64,000 nt of DNA, taken from Variovorax sp. J22P240 (lineage in GTDB: Bacteria; Pseudomonadota; Gammaproteobacteria; Burkholderiales; Burkholderiaceae_C). This document shows, in pieces, positions 43,565 through 52,261 of the stretch (positions are counted from its first letter, which is position 1; every line of letters starts with the position of its first letter). Location of the stretch: positions 62,001 through 126,000 of the forward strand of contig NZ_JASZYR010000012.1 of NCBI RefSeq assembly GCF_030316855.1, given 5' to 3'. The notes under the pieces were generated by a model, which was not told the origin of the DNA, did not search any database, and saw nothing but the letters and a program-made list of their open reading frames with translations. The position numbers and the translations under genes are program-made.

Positions 43565-44485
43565 ATGAATCTGCGGCAACTGAGCCATCTGATCGCGCTG
43601 GCCGACGAAGGCCGATTCGTTGCCGCGGCTGAGCGGGTGCATCTCAGCCAGGCCGCCTTCAGCCGAAGCATCCAGTCGCTCGAAGAGCATTTCGGCTTGC
43701 GTCTGTTCGAACGCGGGCCGCAGGGCGCCACCCTGACGCCGGCCGGCCGTACCCTCGTCGAGCGGGCCCGACGTCTGATGTTCGACAGCCGGTGCCTGGA
43801 ACGCGATGCCCAGTTGCTGCGCCAGGGCGAACTGGGCGAACTCTGCTTCGGCGTCGGGCCCATTCCGGCCGCTGTCCTGGTGCCACGGCTACTCGCCGAG
43901 ATGCGCCGCAAGGCCCCGAAGGTGATCGCGCGAGTCCGCAACGGCAACGTCGAAAGCCTGCTGGCGCTACTGCAGGCCGAAGCGATCGACTTCTTCGTCG
44001 CAGATCCACGCCTGATCGTTCGCGAGACCCGGCTGGACATGGTGCCGCTCATGAAGATTGTCGGCGGGCTCTATGGCCGGCCCGACCATCCACTCCTGCA
44101 GCAGAGCACGGCAACGCCCGAGGACCTGCGCCGCTATGGCATCGGAATGGTCTCTGCCAGGTCGGACCTTCTTCTTCATGTCGCGCAAACGCTCGGCTTC
44201 GACAACATCGAGACGTTTCCACTGGCGGTCGAATGCGACGATCTGCACACGCTGTCCAGGTTGGCACTGGAGGGCGACCTGCTGGCACTGCTCCCTCAAG
44301 GACTGACTGGCGACTTCGGCATGGACTTGCGCCGATTGCCCATCGCTGCGGCGCAATCGGCGCTGTTCGCGGACATCCACGTCATCTGGCTGAGCGGCCG
44401 CACCCTGTCGCCGGCGGCGGACCTGGCGATACGCGAATGCCAGGCCCTGGCACTGGAATGGCCCCGCCTGGTTCAGTCCGCTTGA
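43565..44485 (+). CDS. LysR-family transcriptional regulator
   Basis: This 306-residue LysR regulator has an N-terminal winged helix (LRQLSHLIALADEGRFVAAAERVHLSQAAFSRSIQSLE, in part) and a periplasmic-binding-like effector domain. GGAG at 43555 favours the ATG at 43565 (MNLRQL) over that at 43562. It is divergent from the alkylsulfatase gene and probably controls it in response to an alkyl sulfate or a product. The effector is unknown. Confidence 0.9.
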   Translation: MNLRQLSHLIALADEGRFVAAAERVHLSQAAFSRSIQSLEEHFGLRLFERGPQGATLTPAGRTLVERARRLMFDSRCLERDAQLLRQGELGELCFGVGPIPAAVLVPRLLAEMRRKAPKVIARVRNGNVESLLALLQAEAIDFFVADPRLIVRETRLDMVPLMKIVGGLYGRPDHPLLQQSTATPEDLRRYGIGMVSARSDLLLHVAQTLGFDNIETFPLAVECDDLHTLSRLALEGDLLALLPQGLTGDFGMDLRRLPIAAAQSALFADIHVIWLSGRTLSPAADLAIRECQALALEWPRLVQSA

Positions 44486-44500
44486 AAGGCCGAGCCCCGG

Positions 44501-44510
44501 CACGTACGTG
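44501..44510 (+). promoter_or_regulatory. CACGTACGTG element upstream of the duplicated-domain exported protein
   Basis: The perfect palindrome is followed by four bases, TGCGTGGC and then GTGCGGATGG, a weaker form of the common element. It lies about 160 bases before the start at 44671 and 15 bases after the LysR stop. Confidence 0.5.
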
Positions 44511-44670
44511 TTCGTGCGTGGCCGTGCGGATGGCGTGACGCGCGGCAATGGTGAGAATCATCGACCGGAGTGCAAGCGATCACTGCGCGGGAGGTCCGAT
44601 CTCGTCGAAGTCGCACGTGGCGAACGCGTTCCGTCCACCCGATCTACCTGAACGTGAAAGGAAACGTGAA

Positions 44671-45258
44671 ATGAAAGCGACCCACTACGCACTTCTGGCA
44701 TTGGCTTCGGCCCTGACGTTCACCGTGCCGGCGCTGGCGCAGCCCAACACACCTTCAGCCAATCCCAAGGTGCTGGACGTCCGAGAGATCATGAAGGAGA
44801 TCCAGATCTCCGCACTGGTCACGGCGATCGACCCGAAGAACCGCATCGTGACCCTCAAGGGACCAGAGGGGAATGAATTCGCGGTGATGGTCGACGCGAG
44901 GGTCAAGAACCTGAACCTGGTCAAGGTCGGCGACATGGTGGACGCCACCTACATCCAGTCCGTGGCGCTCGACTTCCAGAAGGGCGACGGGATCCGTGTG
45001 GCGACACAAACGAGCGCCGTCGACCGCGCCCAGGTCGGACAGCTTCCCGGCGGAGCAGCAATGAAGCAGACAACGCTACTGTCGAACATCTGGGCGATCG
45101 ACCAAGCCAAGGGCACCGTGATGGTCCGGGGTCCGTTCGGTCACTTCACCGAAGTGAAGCTGAAGGATCCGTCGATGCTCAGTGGCGTCAAGGTCGGGGA
45201 CCAGATGAAGATGACCATCACACAGGCCATTGCCACTTCGGTGGTGAGAAAGGGCTAG
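44671..45258 (+). CDS. Exported protein with two internal repeats
   Basis: This 195-residue protein has a signal peptide (MKATHYALLALASALTFTVPALAQ). Two similar halves follow: SALVTAIDPKNRIVTLKGPEGNEF...VKVGDMVDATY and SNIWAIDQAKGTVMVRGPFGHF...VKVGDQMKMTI. Each looks like a small OB-like beta barrel. The ATG at 44671 follows GAAAGGAAACGTGAA. I recognise no named family. A CACGTACGTG element lies upstream, and it is convergent with the outer-membrane protein gene at 45302. Confidence 0.75.
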   Translation: MKATHYALLALASALTFTVPALAQPNTPSANPKVLDVREIMKEIQISALVTAIDPKNRIVTLKGPEGNEFAVMVDARVKNLNLVKVGDMVDATYIQSVALDFQKGDGIRVATQTSAVDRAQVGQLPGGAAMKQTTLLSNIWAIDQAKGTVMVRGPFGHFTEVKLKDPSMLSGVKVGDQMKMTITQAIATSVVRKG

Positions 45259-45271
45259 TTAGCCTCGTCTT

Positions 45272-45303
45272 GAAGCCGAGCGGGCCCGTCGGGCCCCGGC
45301 TTC
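45272..45303. terminator. Hairpin between convergent genes, possible bidirectional terminator
   Basis: GAAGCCG at 45272 pairs with CGGCTTC at 45297, with GGGCCC pairing inside and a three-base loop, giving a strong stem with a small bulge. It sits between the convergent 44671 and 45302 genes and overlaps the last codon of the latter. No clear T-run follows on either side, so it may be a weak or Rho-assisted terminator. Confidence 0.45.
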
Positions 45304-46162
45304 ACTTGGGGAACATGAACTGCACCTGCACCCGGATCTGCCAATTGGCGCCGTTGTCCGGCTTGACCACGTTGTAGTAAGCCGAGAGCTGCGTGTTCAC
45401 CGGCAACTTGCCCAGGTGAAAGATCTTGCCGATGCCTCCGCCGAGGGGCACGGTCCATCGCTGGCTGCTGTCGGCCTTCCAGTCGGCGGTGATGATCGGG
45501 GCGGTGGTGAGATAGAGCCCCCCCGGGAAGTTGTAGTTGATGAACGGCTGGAGCAGGAAGTTGTTGTACGAGCCGCCCTGCCCGCTGCTGCTCACTGACC
45601 AGATGTTGTTGAACAGTGCGCCGTAGACCCACGGGCTGCCGTGGTCGAGGTGCAGCACCACGGCGGACGGGCCCAGGCCCCAGTTCTTGTTCCCCAGTTC
45701 TGAATTGCTGTTGGTGGGCAGTTGGATCACCGGGCCCGCGCCCCAGATCCACTTGCCGGGATTCGCCGGCGAAAGGAACGCCGTCACCACCATATCGCCG
45801 ACGCCACTCGTGCTGTCGATGCCCGGGCCCAGGGATGGCATCGAGATGACCGGCAATATCGTGCGCGTGATGATGTTCCAGTCCTTGTTCACGGAGATCG
45901 GGATCACCGGCTGGATGTTGAGGATGTTCTGCGTTCCCTTCTCCGGGCCGTAGTTGAGATTGGTGTTGTTCTGGAAGGGCAAGCTGACCATGTTGCCCAC
46001 CGGATTCTGTGCAAGCTTCGCGAGCTCTTCGGCGCTCATCTCTGCGCGCGCCGGCAGGCCCGCGAACAGAACCGCGGCCATGCAGGAGATGGCTGCAGCC
46101 TTTGCCGGCGTGTTGTAGTCGCTGCGCACGTTGCGCACCGCGCGCGCATCAGTGTTTGTCAC
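45302..46162 (-). CDS. Outer-membrane channel-like protein
   Basis: This 286-residue protein has an N-terminal signal (AAAISCMAAVLFAGLPARA) and a beta-barrel-like mature part (LAQNPVGNMVSLPFQNNTNLNYGP; a C-terminal strand ending IRVQVQFMFPK with a near-terminal aromatic). The pattern resembles putative outer-membrane transporters of the neuromedin-U-like/phenol MetA group. The start is GTG at 46162 with GAGGT upstream, overlapping the methyltransferase stop by four bases (GTGA). Translation is thus coupled to the methyltransferase gene. Its cargo is unknown. Confidence 0.72.
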   Translation of the reverse strand: MTNTDARAVRNVRSDYNTPAKAAAISCMAAVLFAGLPARAEMSAEELAKLAQNPVGNMVSLPFQNNTNLNYGPEKGTQNILNIQPVIPISVNKDWNIITRTILPVISMPSLGPGIDSTSGVGDMVVTAFLSPANPGKWIWGAGPVIQLPTNSNSELGNKNWGLGPSAVVLHLDHGSPWVYGALFNNIWSVSSSGQGGSYNNFLLQPFINYNFPGGLYLTTAPIITADWKADSSQRWTVPLGGGIGKIFHLGKLPVNTQLSAYYNVVKPDNGANWQIRVQVQFMFPK

Positions 46163-47472
46163 ATCAACCTCCCCGCACGTGCCCGTGAAAGGTCGAACAC
46201 CACTTGGTCGTACCACCACAGGCCCTCGAACAGGACGCGCGCGACACGGCGAAGCGCGGGATCCGGCGCGATCTCGCCGATGGAGCGCTTGCCGTCGATC
46301 GCGTCGACGAGCGTCTTCTGCTGCGCGGTGATCGGCAGGTACAGGTCGGTGTAGCTGTGGTGCCTGTTGATCAGCACCGCCGCGGCGCCCGGCTGCAGAC
46401 GTTCCTGGACCATGACCGTGTCCGGCCGACGCAGCGGCACATAGCCCAGCCATGCGTCGCCCGCGAAGTCGACGTGTGCGCGATCCGGTCCGTCGTCTCG
46501 GTAAGCCACGAGGCTGTGCCGGACCATCGATCCACGGAACAGCTCGACGGCGGCGTACTGCTGTTCCACCGGGAGCCGGTCCAGAAGCGGATGGTGCGCG
46601 GAGGATGCCAGCCCTCCGCATTGCGGCAGGTAAGTCGCCTGTTCCATCCAGCGTCCGAAGGCGAAGCCCCCCGCGCGAAGGAAATCGAGGAGTTGCGGGA
46701 CCGCGTAGGCCCGATCCTGGGGATGGAGCAGCGCGTCAGCGATCCCCGCTTCGCTCTTGAAGTCGGGCGCGCTGCGCAGCAGCGGCATCAGCGGGTGATC
46801 CGGCGGCAGCGCCCGAAGACTCGCGGTGAGTGCCTTGATCTCGTCGGCCGTCGTACCGATGCCGATGCGGCGGCAGTAGTCCTGCAACAGATACACCCCC
46901 GCGCGGCCATAGGGTGCATAGACCATCAGGTGCATGGCGCCGCCGGGCTCGAGCACATCGTGCAGCGCTCGCAACCCGGCATCAGGATCCGTCATGTGGT
47001 GCAGCACGCCCGTGCAGACGACGTGCTCGAACGTGCGCCCCAGTTCAGCTACGCGCTCCACCGGCAGACGATGGAGTTCGAGGTTGTCGAGTCCATGCTT
47101 GCGCCTGAGCGCTTCGGTCTTCTCGATGCTCGTCACGCTGACATCGATGCCCACCACCTTCGCGCGAGGCCAGCGCATCGCGTGCTTGGCGGCTTGCGAC
47201 GTGCCGCATCCCGCAACCAGGATGCTCCGGTCTTGCCGGTAGGGTTCATCCGGCCAGAACAGGCAGGCCTCGGCGCGACGCCGATCCTCACTCCACGATT
47301 TTCGGTAGCTCTCCAGATCGTCGACCGGTGGCGGGTAGGGATGACGTTCGTAAAAGGCGCTCACCTCCTGCGCCACCCGGGCGGCGCCCGAACCGTGTGC
47401 TTCGTGGTCTGTCAACATGGCCGCGCGGTGGTCGAGCAAGGCCCTGGACACTGCCCCGCCAGCCTTGCGCAC
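46159..47472 (-). CDS. SAM-dependent methyltransferase with C-terminal regulatory-type domain
   Basis: This protein of about 437 residues has a class I methyltransferase core: SAM motif ILVAGCGTSQAAKHA, acidic VVGIDVS and VVCTGVLHHMTDP. It also has a long C-terminal extension (YLPQCGGLASSAHHPLLDRL, LINRHHSYTDLYLPI) like the methyltransferase regulatory domain. The start is uncertain: GTG 47472 fits just behind the arylsulfatase stop; ATG 47419 is a shorter option. It lies between the arylsulfatase and outer-membrane protein genes in a tightly packed minus-strand unit. The substrate is unknown. Confidence 0.78.
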   Translation of the reverse strand: MRKAGGAVSRALLDHRAAMLTDHEAHGSGAARVAQEVSAFYERHPYPPPVDDLESYRKSWSEDRRRAEACLFWPDEPYRQDRSILVAGCGTSQAAKHAMRWPRAKVVGIDVSVTSIEKTEALRRKHGLDNLELHRLPVERVAELGRTFEHVVCTGVLHHMTDPDAGLRALHDVLEPGGAMHLMVYAPYGRAGVYLLQDYCRRIGIGTTADEIKALTASLRALPPDHPLMPLLRSAPDFKSEAGIADALLHPQDRAYAVPQLLDFLRAGGFAFGRWMEQATYLPQCGGLASSAHHPLLDRLPVEQQYAAVELFRGSMVRHSLVAYRDDGPDRAHVDFAGDAWLGYVPLRRPDTVMVQERLQPGAAAVLINRHHSYTDLYLPITAQQKTLVDAIDGKRSIGEIAPDPALRRVARVLFEGLWWYDQVVFDLSRARAGRLM

Positions 47473-47482
47473 CTCGTCGAGA

Positions 47483-48967
47483 TCAGCCGTTACCGTGACC
47501 CGCCACCTGCGCCAGCACCGCGTCCAGATTGAACGATGCGGGCTTCTGGCGCGGCGGGAACTTGGCAAAGTCCGCGATCTGCGCGGCGATCACCGCCTGC
47601 ATCTGGTACATCTGCGGCACGTGGTCGACCATCCAGTCCAGGTAGGTGTTCGAGTTGTATTCGGCCCGCTCGAACGGGTCGCGACGCAGGTTCAGGATGT
47701 ACGGCAGCCGAAGCTTCACGAAGGGCTCGGCCCACTGTCTCATCGTGTTGGCGCGTTGCACCGCCAGATGGAACTTGTAGTCGCCAACACGCACCGCGAT
47801 CACCTCGCCGTCATCACTGAAGTACACGATGGCGTTTCTCGGGCTCTCCTTCGCCGCACCGCTCAGGTAGGGGATCTGGTTGTAGCCGTCGAGGTGGACC
47901 TTGAACTTCTTGTCGCCCACCTTGCAGCCATCGAGGAGCTGCTTTGTCACATCCTCATTGCCGGCAGCCGCGAGCAAGGTCGGGAACATGTCGATGTGCG
48001 ACACGATGCCATTCAACACCGAGCCGGCCTTGATCTTGCCGGGCCAGCGCATGAAGCACGGCACCCGCCAGCCGCCTTCCCAGTTGGAGTCCTTCTGGCC
48101 GCGGAACGGGGTGCTCGCGCCATCCGGCCAAGTGTCGTTCTCCGGACCGTTGTCGGTGGAGTACATGACGATGGTGTTGTCGGCGATGCCCAACTCGTCG
48201 AGCTTGGCGAGTATCTGGCCGATCTGCTCGTCGTGGACGACCATGCGATCGCTGTAGGGGTCCTGTCCGCTCTTGCCGAGGTTCTTCTCCGCGACGTGGG
48301 TGCGGAAGTGCATCGCCGTCGAGTTGTACCAGAGGAAGAAGGGCTGGTCCGCCTTCGCCTGCTTCTCCATCCAGCCGATGGCGGCGTCGGTGATTTCCTC
48401 GTCGATGGTCTCCATCCGCTTCTTCGTCAAGGGACCTGTGTCCTTGATGGTCTGTCCGCCCTTGCCGTCGGACAGGCAGTGCAACACGCCGCGCGGGCCG
48501 AATTGCTTCTTGAACTCCGGATCCTTGGGATAGTCGGGAAGCTCGGGCTCCTCCTCGGCGTTCAGGTGATAGAGATTGCCGAAGAATTCGTCGAAGCCGT
48601 GCACAGTGGGCAGAAATTCGTCGCGGTCGCCCAGGTGGTTCTTGCCGAATTGGCCCGTGGCGTAGCCGAGCGGCTTGAGCAGTTCGGCGATGGTCGGGTC
48701 TTCCTTCTGCAGGCCGACCGTGGCGCCGGGCATGCCGACCTTGGTCAGGCCGGTGCGGATCGGGTTCTGGCCGGTGATGAAGCAGGCACGGCCCGCGGTA
48801 CAACTCTGCTGCGAGTAGTAGTCGGTGAAGGTGACCCCTTCTTCCGCGATGCGGTCGATGTTTGGCGTCCGATAGCCCATCATGCCCCGGCTGTTGTGGC
48901 TGATGTTCCAGAAGCCAATGTCATCACCCCAAAGAATCAGGATGTTGGGCTTTTTCGTCGTCGTCAT
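47483..48967 (-). CDS. Arylsulfatase (formylglycine-dependent)
   Basis: This 494-residue sulfatase has metal-binding Asp residues in ILWGDDIGF. The formylglycine site is SCTAGRACFITG (C56, R60), a C-x-A-x-R form, not the classic C-x-P-x-R. Further motifs are GKNHLGD, WYNSTAMHFRTH and STDNGPEN. There is no signal peptide, so it is probably cytoplasmic; no formylglycine-generating enzyme is encoded here. It would hydrolyse an aryl or other organic sulfate. It opens the tight sulfatase-methyltransferase-outer-membrane trio. Confidence 0.92.
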   Translation of the reverse strand: MTTTKKPNILILWGDDIGFWNISHNSRGMMGYRTPNIDRIAEEGVTFTDYYSQQSCTAGRACFITGQNPIRTGLTKVGMPGATVGLQKEDPTIAELLKPLGYATGQFGKNHLGDRDEFLPTVHGFDEFFGNLYHLNAEEEPELPDYPKDPEFKKQFGPRGVLHCLSDGKGGQTIKDTGPLTKKRMETIDEEITDAAIGWMEKQAKADQPFFLWYNSTAMHFRTHVAEKNLGKSGQDPYSDRMVVHDEQIGQILAKLDELGIADNTIVMYSTDNGPENDTWPDGASTPFRGQKDSNWEGGWRVPCFMRWPGKIKAGSVLNGIVSHIDMFPTLLAAAGNEDVTKQLLDGCKVGDKKFKVHLDGYNQIPYLSGAAKESPRNAIVYFSDDGEVIAVRVGDYKFHLAVQRANTMRQWAEPFVKLRLPYILNLRRDPFERAEYNSNTYLDWMVDHVPQMYQMQAVIAAQIADFAKFPPRQKPASFNLDAVLAQVAGHGNG

Positions 48968-49029
48968 GGTTCTTCCTCAACGTTGGCGAGGTGCCAGGTC
49001 ACCTCTGAAATGGCCCTGGGGTATGTGGC

Positions 49030-49431
49030 TCAGGGGTGCGGTCCCCGTCGATGCAGGATGCGATTCACGAGGCTGCGAAACACCAGGTAAGGCAGGACCG
49101 CCAGGACCACCGCGACCATCACGGCCTCGCCCGGGTAGAACCAGCGCACCGAGATGAACTGGTAGACGGCATCCATGACGATCGCCACGATGAAAACCTT
49201 CCCGATGTGCTGCCAGCCTTCGCGCAGCAGGGCCTTGCGTTGCCCGCGATCCCGCACGAGCGCCGACATGTAGGGCGGCCGCCCGTCTCGCGCGTCCTGC
49301 CTGCCGGCCCTGAAAGCGAAGAAGGCGGCGACCGCCGGCTGGAGAATGAAACGGAAAGCCAGCGGCGCGTGCCGGCCGCTCGTGATGTCGTCCCAGATGC
49401 GGGTCCAGATATCCAGCATCACGTCAAGCAT
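49030..49431 (-). CDS. Small membrane protein (133 aa)
   Basis: This protein has an amphipathic start (MLDVMLDIWTRIWDDITSG), then a hydrophobic segment around FILQPAVAAFFAF and two further helices (VFIVAIVMDAVYQFISV, VMVAVVLAVLPYLVF). No family is recognised with certainty. It lies seven bases downstream of the DUF202 gene on the same strand, so the two are probably co-expressed and may form a membrane complex. Confidence 0.7.
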   Translation of the reverse strand: MLDVMLDIWTRIWDDITSGRHAPLAFRFILQPAVAAFFAFRAGRQDARDGRPPYMSALVRDRGQRKALLREGWQHIGKVFIVAIVMDAVYQFISVRWFYPGEAVMVAVVLAVLPYLVFRSLVNRILHRRGPHP

Positions 49432-49438
49432 GGTTGCC

Positions 49439-49864
49439 TCACAGCAGTTTGAAGGCGATGCCGACGAAGATGAACAGCCCGGCCACAGACATGATCAGCG
49501 CCATGACGAGCGAAGGCTGCAGCGTGCGCATCTTCTTGTTCTCTCGCAGGTGCTTGAGCCGCAGCCAGTACTCGATCGTCCCCATCACCATCGCCACGGT
49601 GCCCAGGCCGGTGAGGAACAGGCCCACGTCGCGTGGCATCTCGGCCTTGATGGTGTGGGCGGCTTCGTGCTGCAAGCCCTCGATGATCTTGTAGATCGTG
49701 AAGCCGAAGCTGATCATGGACAGCGCCGTCCTCACCCAGGCCATGAGCGACCGGTCCGCGGCCATGACGGTCCGGTCGACGGCCAGGTCGGTGTTGAGCT
49801 GCGCCAGCTCGCTGGATGTCTTCGGCGGCGGCGCGCCGGTTTCGGGGTTCACGTTCGGAGCCAT
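49439..49864 (-). CDS. DUF202 (YidH-like) membrane protein
   Basis: This 141-residue protein contains the DUF202 signature LAVDRTVMAADRSLMAWVRTALSMISFGFTIYK, in overlapping parts, followed by two more helices (LFLTGLGTVAMVMGTIEYW, ALIMSVAGLFIFVGIAF). DUF202 proteins are small inner-membrane proteins of unknown function. The ATG at 49864 places a Pro-rich cytoplasmic tail in front of the domain. It lies within the minus-strand row of envelope genes. Confidence 0.85.
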   Translation of the reverse strand: MAPNVNPETGAPPPKTSSELAQLNTDLAVDRTVMAADRSLMAWVRTALSMISFGFTIYKIIEGLQHEAAHTIKAEMPRDVGLFLTGLGTVAMVMGTIEYWLRLKHLRENKKMRTLQPSLVMALIMSVAGLFIFVGIAFKLL

Positions 49865-49899
49865 TGGGGACCGTCTTTCATGTCCGTGCGCCGGTGCGA

Positions 49900-50664
49900 T
49901 CAGAACTTGAATCCGACGCCCGCAAACAGGCCGCCGAGTGCAACCTTGCTCAGGAGCCCCTCGTCCCGCTCGAAGCTCAGGTAGCGATAGCCGAACTTGA
50001 ACGAGATGGTCGGCGAGTACTGGTAGCTGGCGCCGGCGATGGCTTCCCAGCTCGACGTCGAATGTTCCCCCCAACCCGCATCGAGGTAGCCCATCAGCGA
50101 CCACTTCTCGTTGATGGGCGCGATCACGCGTGCACCGACGATGCCGTTCCACCAGCCCACGGATTCGTGACGTCCCGGCCCCGGCAGGTTCGGCGCGAAA
50201 TCCACGTCGGTCTTGGCGTTCACGTAGCGCCCGCCCGCCAGGACATCGACCGCGACGGGACCGTCGAAGACCCGATAGAGGCCGGCCAGGGTGTAGATCT
50301 GCTGTTCATAGTCGACGTTCAGGCCCACGGGGACGCCGAAGATCCCCTCACGGGACACGCCGAGCTTCACGTACTGCATGTCGAGCAGCGCACCCCAGGG
50401 GCCCTTGCGTGCTTCGAGCGTCCCCATCGCGCCGAAATCGAGTGCGCTCAGGACGCTCGTGGAGCTCACTCTGGAGGTGCTTCCGGGCAAGGGACCGAGC
50501 CGGAGGTCCGAGGAAATGCCGGGAGCCCAGAGATAGGGAATGAACTCGAACTGCCATGCGTCGGCCGCCGGGATGCCCTGCGCCGCGGCCGAAGAGCACG
50601 CGAGAACCACGGCCAGGCCGCCGGCATTCTTCATCAGGGTGCGCGAGTATCTTGACGTGCGCAT
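49900..50664 (-). CDS. Outer-membrane beta-barrel protein
   Basis: This 254-residue protein has a signal peptide (GGLAVVLACSSAAAQG) and then alternating amphipathic strands (WQFEFIPYLWAPGISSDLRLG, IYTLAGLYRVFDGPVAVDVLAGGRYV, FKFGYRYLSFERD), ending in AGVGFKF with a terminal Phe as in outer-membrane barrels. The start is ATG 50664 or the internal ATG 11 codons later. Function is unknown; its place in the row suggests co-expression with the DUF202 gene. Confidence 0.78.
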   Translation of the reverse strand: MRTSRYSRTLMKNAGGLAVVLACSSAAAQGIPAADAWQFEFIPYLWAPGISSDLRLGPLPGSTSRVSSTSVLSALDFGAMGTLEARKGPWGALLDMQYVKLGVSREGIFGVPVGLNVDYEQQIYTLAGLYRVFDGPVAVDVLAGGRYVNAKTDVDFAPNLPGPGRHESVGWWNGIVGARVIAPINEKWSLMGYLDAGWGEHSTSSWEAIAGASYQYSPTISFKFGYRYLSFERDEGLLSKVALGGLFAGVGFKF

Positions 50665-50751
50665 GGCTTGTCGGCCTCAGGATGTGGTGGTGCGCAGGTG
50701 CGAAAGAAAATCATTGGGACTCGTGCGAGTGTGGGATCGAACAGTACGAGT

Positions 50752-51354
50752 TCAAGGCGCCGGCACGACGCTGTAGTACACGCCGTTGGCGCCGAACGAG
50801 GGCCTGAACCAGGAGTTGCCGACCTGGTAGTAGGTGACGCCGGCGCGATCGACATAGACCGCGCCTGTCGGAAGCGCGGCGAAGCTGGCGCCCAGCGGGT
50901 AGGCGGGAATCGTGTTGGCCCGAGCCACCGCAGCACCCGCCACCGCGCCTGCCGCCAGGCCGACGGCGGCGCCCGCAGCGACGGCAGCGCCGCAGTCGTA
51001 GTAGCAGCCTGGGTGGTAGTACGGCACGGCCACTGGCCGGTAATAAGGCGCGTAGCCTCCGTACCCGTAGGCCGGTGGGTGGTAAGTGGTGAAGCCGCCG
51101 GCCGTGGTGTGTACGGCCCCCATGCCGTAGGCGCCCGTGGTGGTTCCCCCGTAGCGGTTGGTGTGACTGGTTCCGCCGTACCAACTGTGCGTGGTGCTTC
51201 CGCCGAACGCGTTGTCGTGGGTGAATCCGCCGAAGCCGCCCGCCGTGCGGCCGCCCCAGGCATTCGCCCGCGCCCAGGCCGAGGCGGACGTGTGGAATCC
51301 CGTGGTCAGAAGTACCGCGGCGAGCAAAGGAAGGATGGGTTTCATCGGTTTCAT
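50752..51354 (-). CDS. Exported Gly/Ala/Tyr-rich protein
   Basis: This 200-residue protein has a signal peptide (MKPMKPILPLLAAVLLTTGFHTSASA) and a low-complexity middle of Gly, Tyr, His and Thr (GGSTTHSWYGGTSHTNRYGG). A hydrophobic Ala/Gly stretch (AAVAAGAAVGLAAGAVAGAAVA) could insert in a membrane. A conserved-looking end reads GAVYVDRAGVTYYQVGNSWF. That end resembles bacterial small surface proteins with a YXXGXXWF repeat. Function is unknown; an envelope location is likely. Confidence 0.72.
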   Translation of the reverse strand: MKPMKPILPLLAAVLLTTGFHTSASAWARANAWGGRTAGGFGGFTHDNAFGGSTTHSWYGGTSHTNRYGGTTTGAYGMGAVHTTAGGFTTYHPPAYGYGGYAPYYRPVAVPYYHPGCYYDCGAAVAAGAAVGLAAGAVAGAAVARANTIPAYPLGASFAALPTGAVYVDRAGVTYYQVGNSWFRPSFGANGVYYSVVPAP

Positions 51355-51376
51355 TTCGACAGTCCTCGCGCATGCC

Positions 51377-52225
51377 TCATGGCGCATTTCTCGGCTTGCC
51401 ACTCCTTGCCTTGCCGGTGGCGGGGGGCACCCGCGGCGCAGCGAACGGGATCCTTCTCGCGTTGGCCGCGTTGACCGATGCGAAAGCCTCCGCGGCCACG
51501 ACGGGGTCGAGCTTCCAGTTCGACAGATCCACCTGGTGGCGCAACAGAAGCGGGTCGCCGCGGTAGGTCGCACGCAGCCTGCGCGGCAGCTTGTCCTCGG
51601 CACCGATCCAGATCTGCATGAACAGTTCGTCGCTGACCACCGCGACCACGTCGGTCGTCGTTCCGCCGACCGAGGTGGACGGGCCGACGTAAAAGGCCTT
51701 CGTCAGGCCCTCCGCGATGTTCCTGAACGGGTCGGCACCCAACAAATCGGCGAAGGGAAAATAGATCGCGGCGTCCTTGAACGCCATTTCAAGCATGGCA
51801 TCGATGGTGGGCGGCGCGGGCGCCACCGCAACAAGGTTCTCGGAGGGTGCGAAGGCGGTGAGCGTCTTGCCGTCGAAGAAATACTCCGAAGCCCCGCCGT
51901 CGCCGCTCGTGATCACGCGCAGCTTGTTCGGCCGCTGCATCAGGACTTCGGAGGTCGTCGTGAAGGCCAACGGCGGCCCGACGGTGGAGGGGCTTTCATA
52001 CGTCGCGACGGCCGTGAAAGCCATCGACGACGATGCGGTGAGGGCGCCGCTCATCGCTCGCAGCAATTCCATCACCTTGGCTTCCAACTGCGGTGCAGCG
52101 CTGGCTGCCTTGCTCTTGGGCGCGGAAGCCTTGGCTGGGGTGGCCTGGGCATGCGCCCCGATCACGAATGTCACGCTCGCGGCAAACAGCAACGCCTGGG
52201 CGAGGAGCTGAAATCTACACTTCAC
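51377..52225 (-). CDS. DUF2092 periplasmic protein
   Basis: This 282-residue protein has a signal peptide (LLAQALLFAASVTFVIGAHAQA), an Ala/Lys/Ser linker and a DUF2092 domain. Family-like phrases are FTAVATYESPSTVGPPLAFTT, VLMQRPNKLRVITSGDGG, FFDGKTLTAFAP and LPRRLRATYRGDPLL. The fold is related to LolA/LolB-type lipid-binding barrels. The gene lies 22 bases from the Gly-rich gene and 36 from the lipoprotein gene, in one direction. A lipid- or sterol-binding envelope role is an inference. Confidence 0.83.
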   Translation of the reverse strand: MKCRFQLLAQALLFAASVTFVIGAHAQATPAKASAPKSKAASAAPQLEAKVMELLRAMSGALTASSSMAFTAVATYESPSTVGPPLAFTTTSEVLMQRPNKLRVITSGDGGASEYFFDGKTLTAFAPSENLVAVAPAPPTIDAMLEMAFKDAAIYFPFADLLGADPFRNIAEGLTKAFYVGPSTSVGGTTTDVVAVVSDELFMQIWIGAEDKLPRRLRATYRGDPLLLRHQVDLSNWKLDPVVAAEAFASVNAANARRIPFAAPRVPPATGKARSGKPRNAP

Positions 52226-52261
52226 TGAGATCTCCTTCAGCGGCTCCTCGCCGCCTCGTTG

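Noticed and set aside
47417..49090. 557-residue plus-strand frame across the arylsulfatase gene
   Set aside because: Antisense shadow; the minus strand has all sulfatase motifs.
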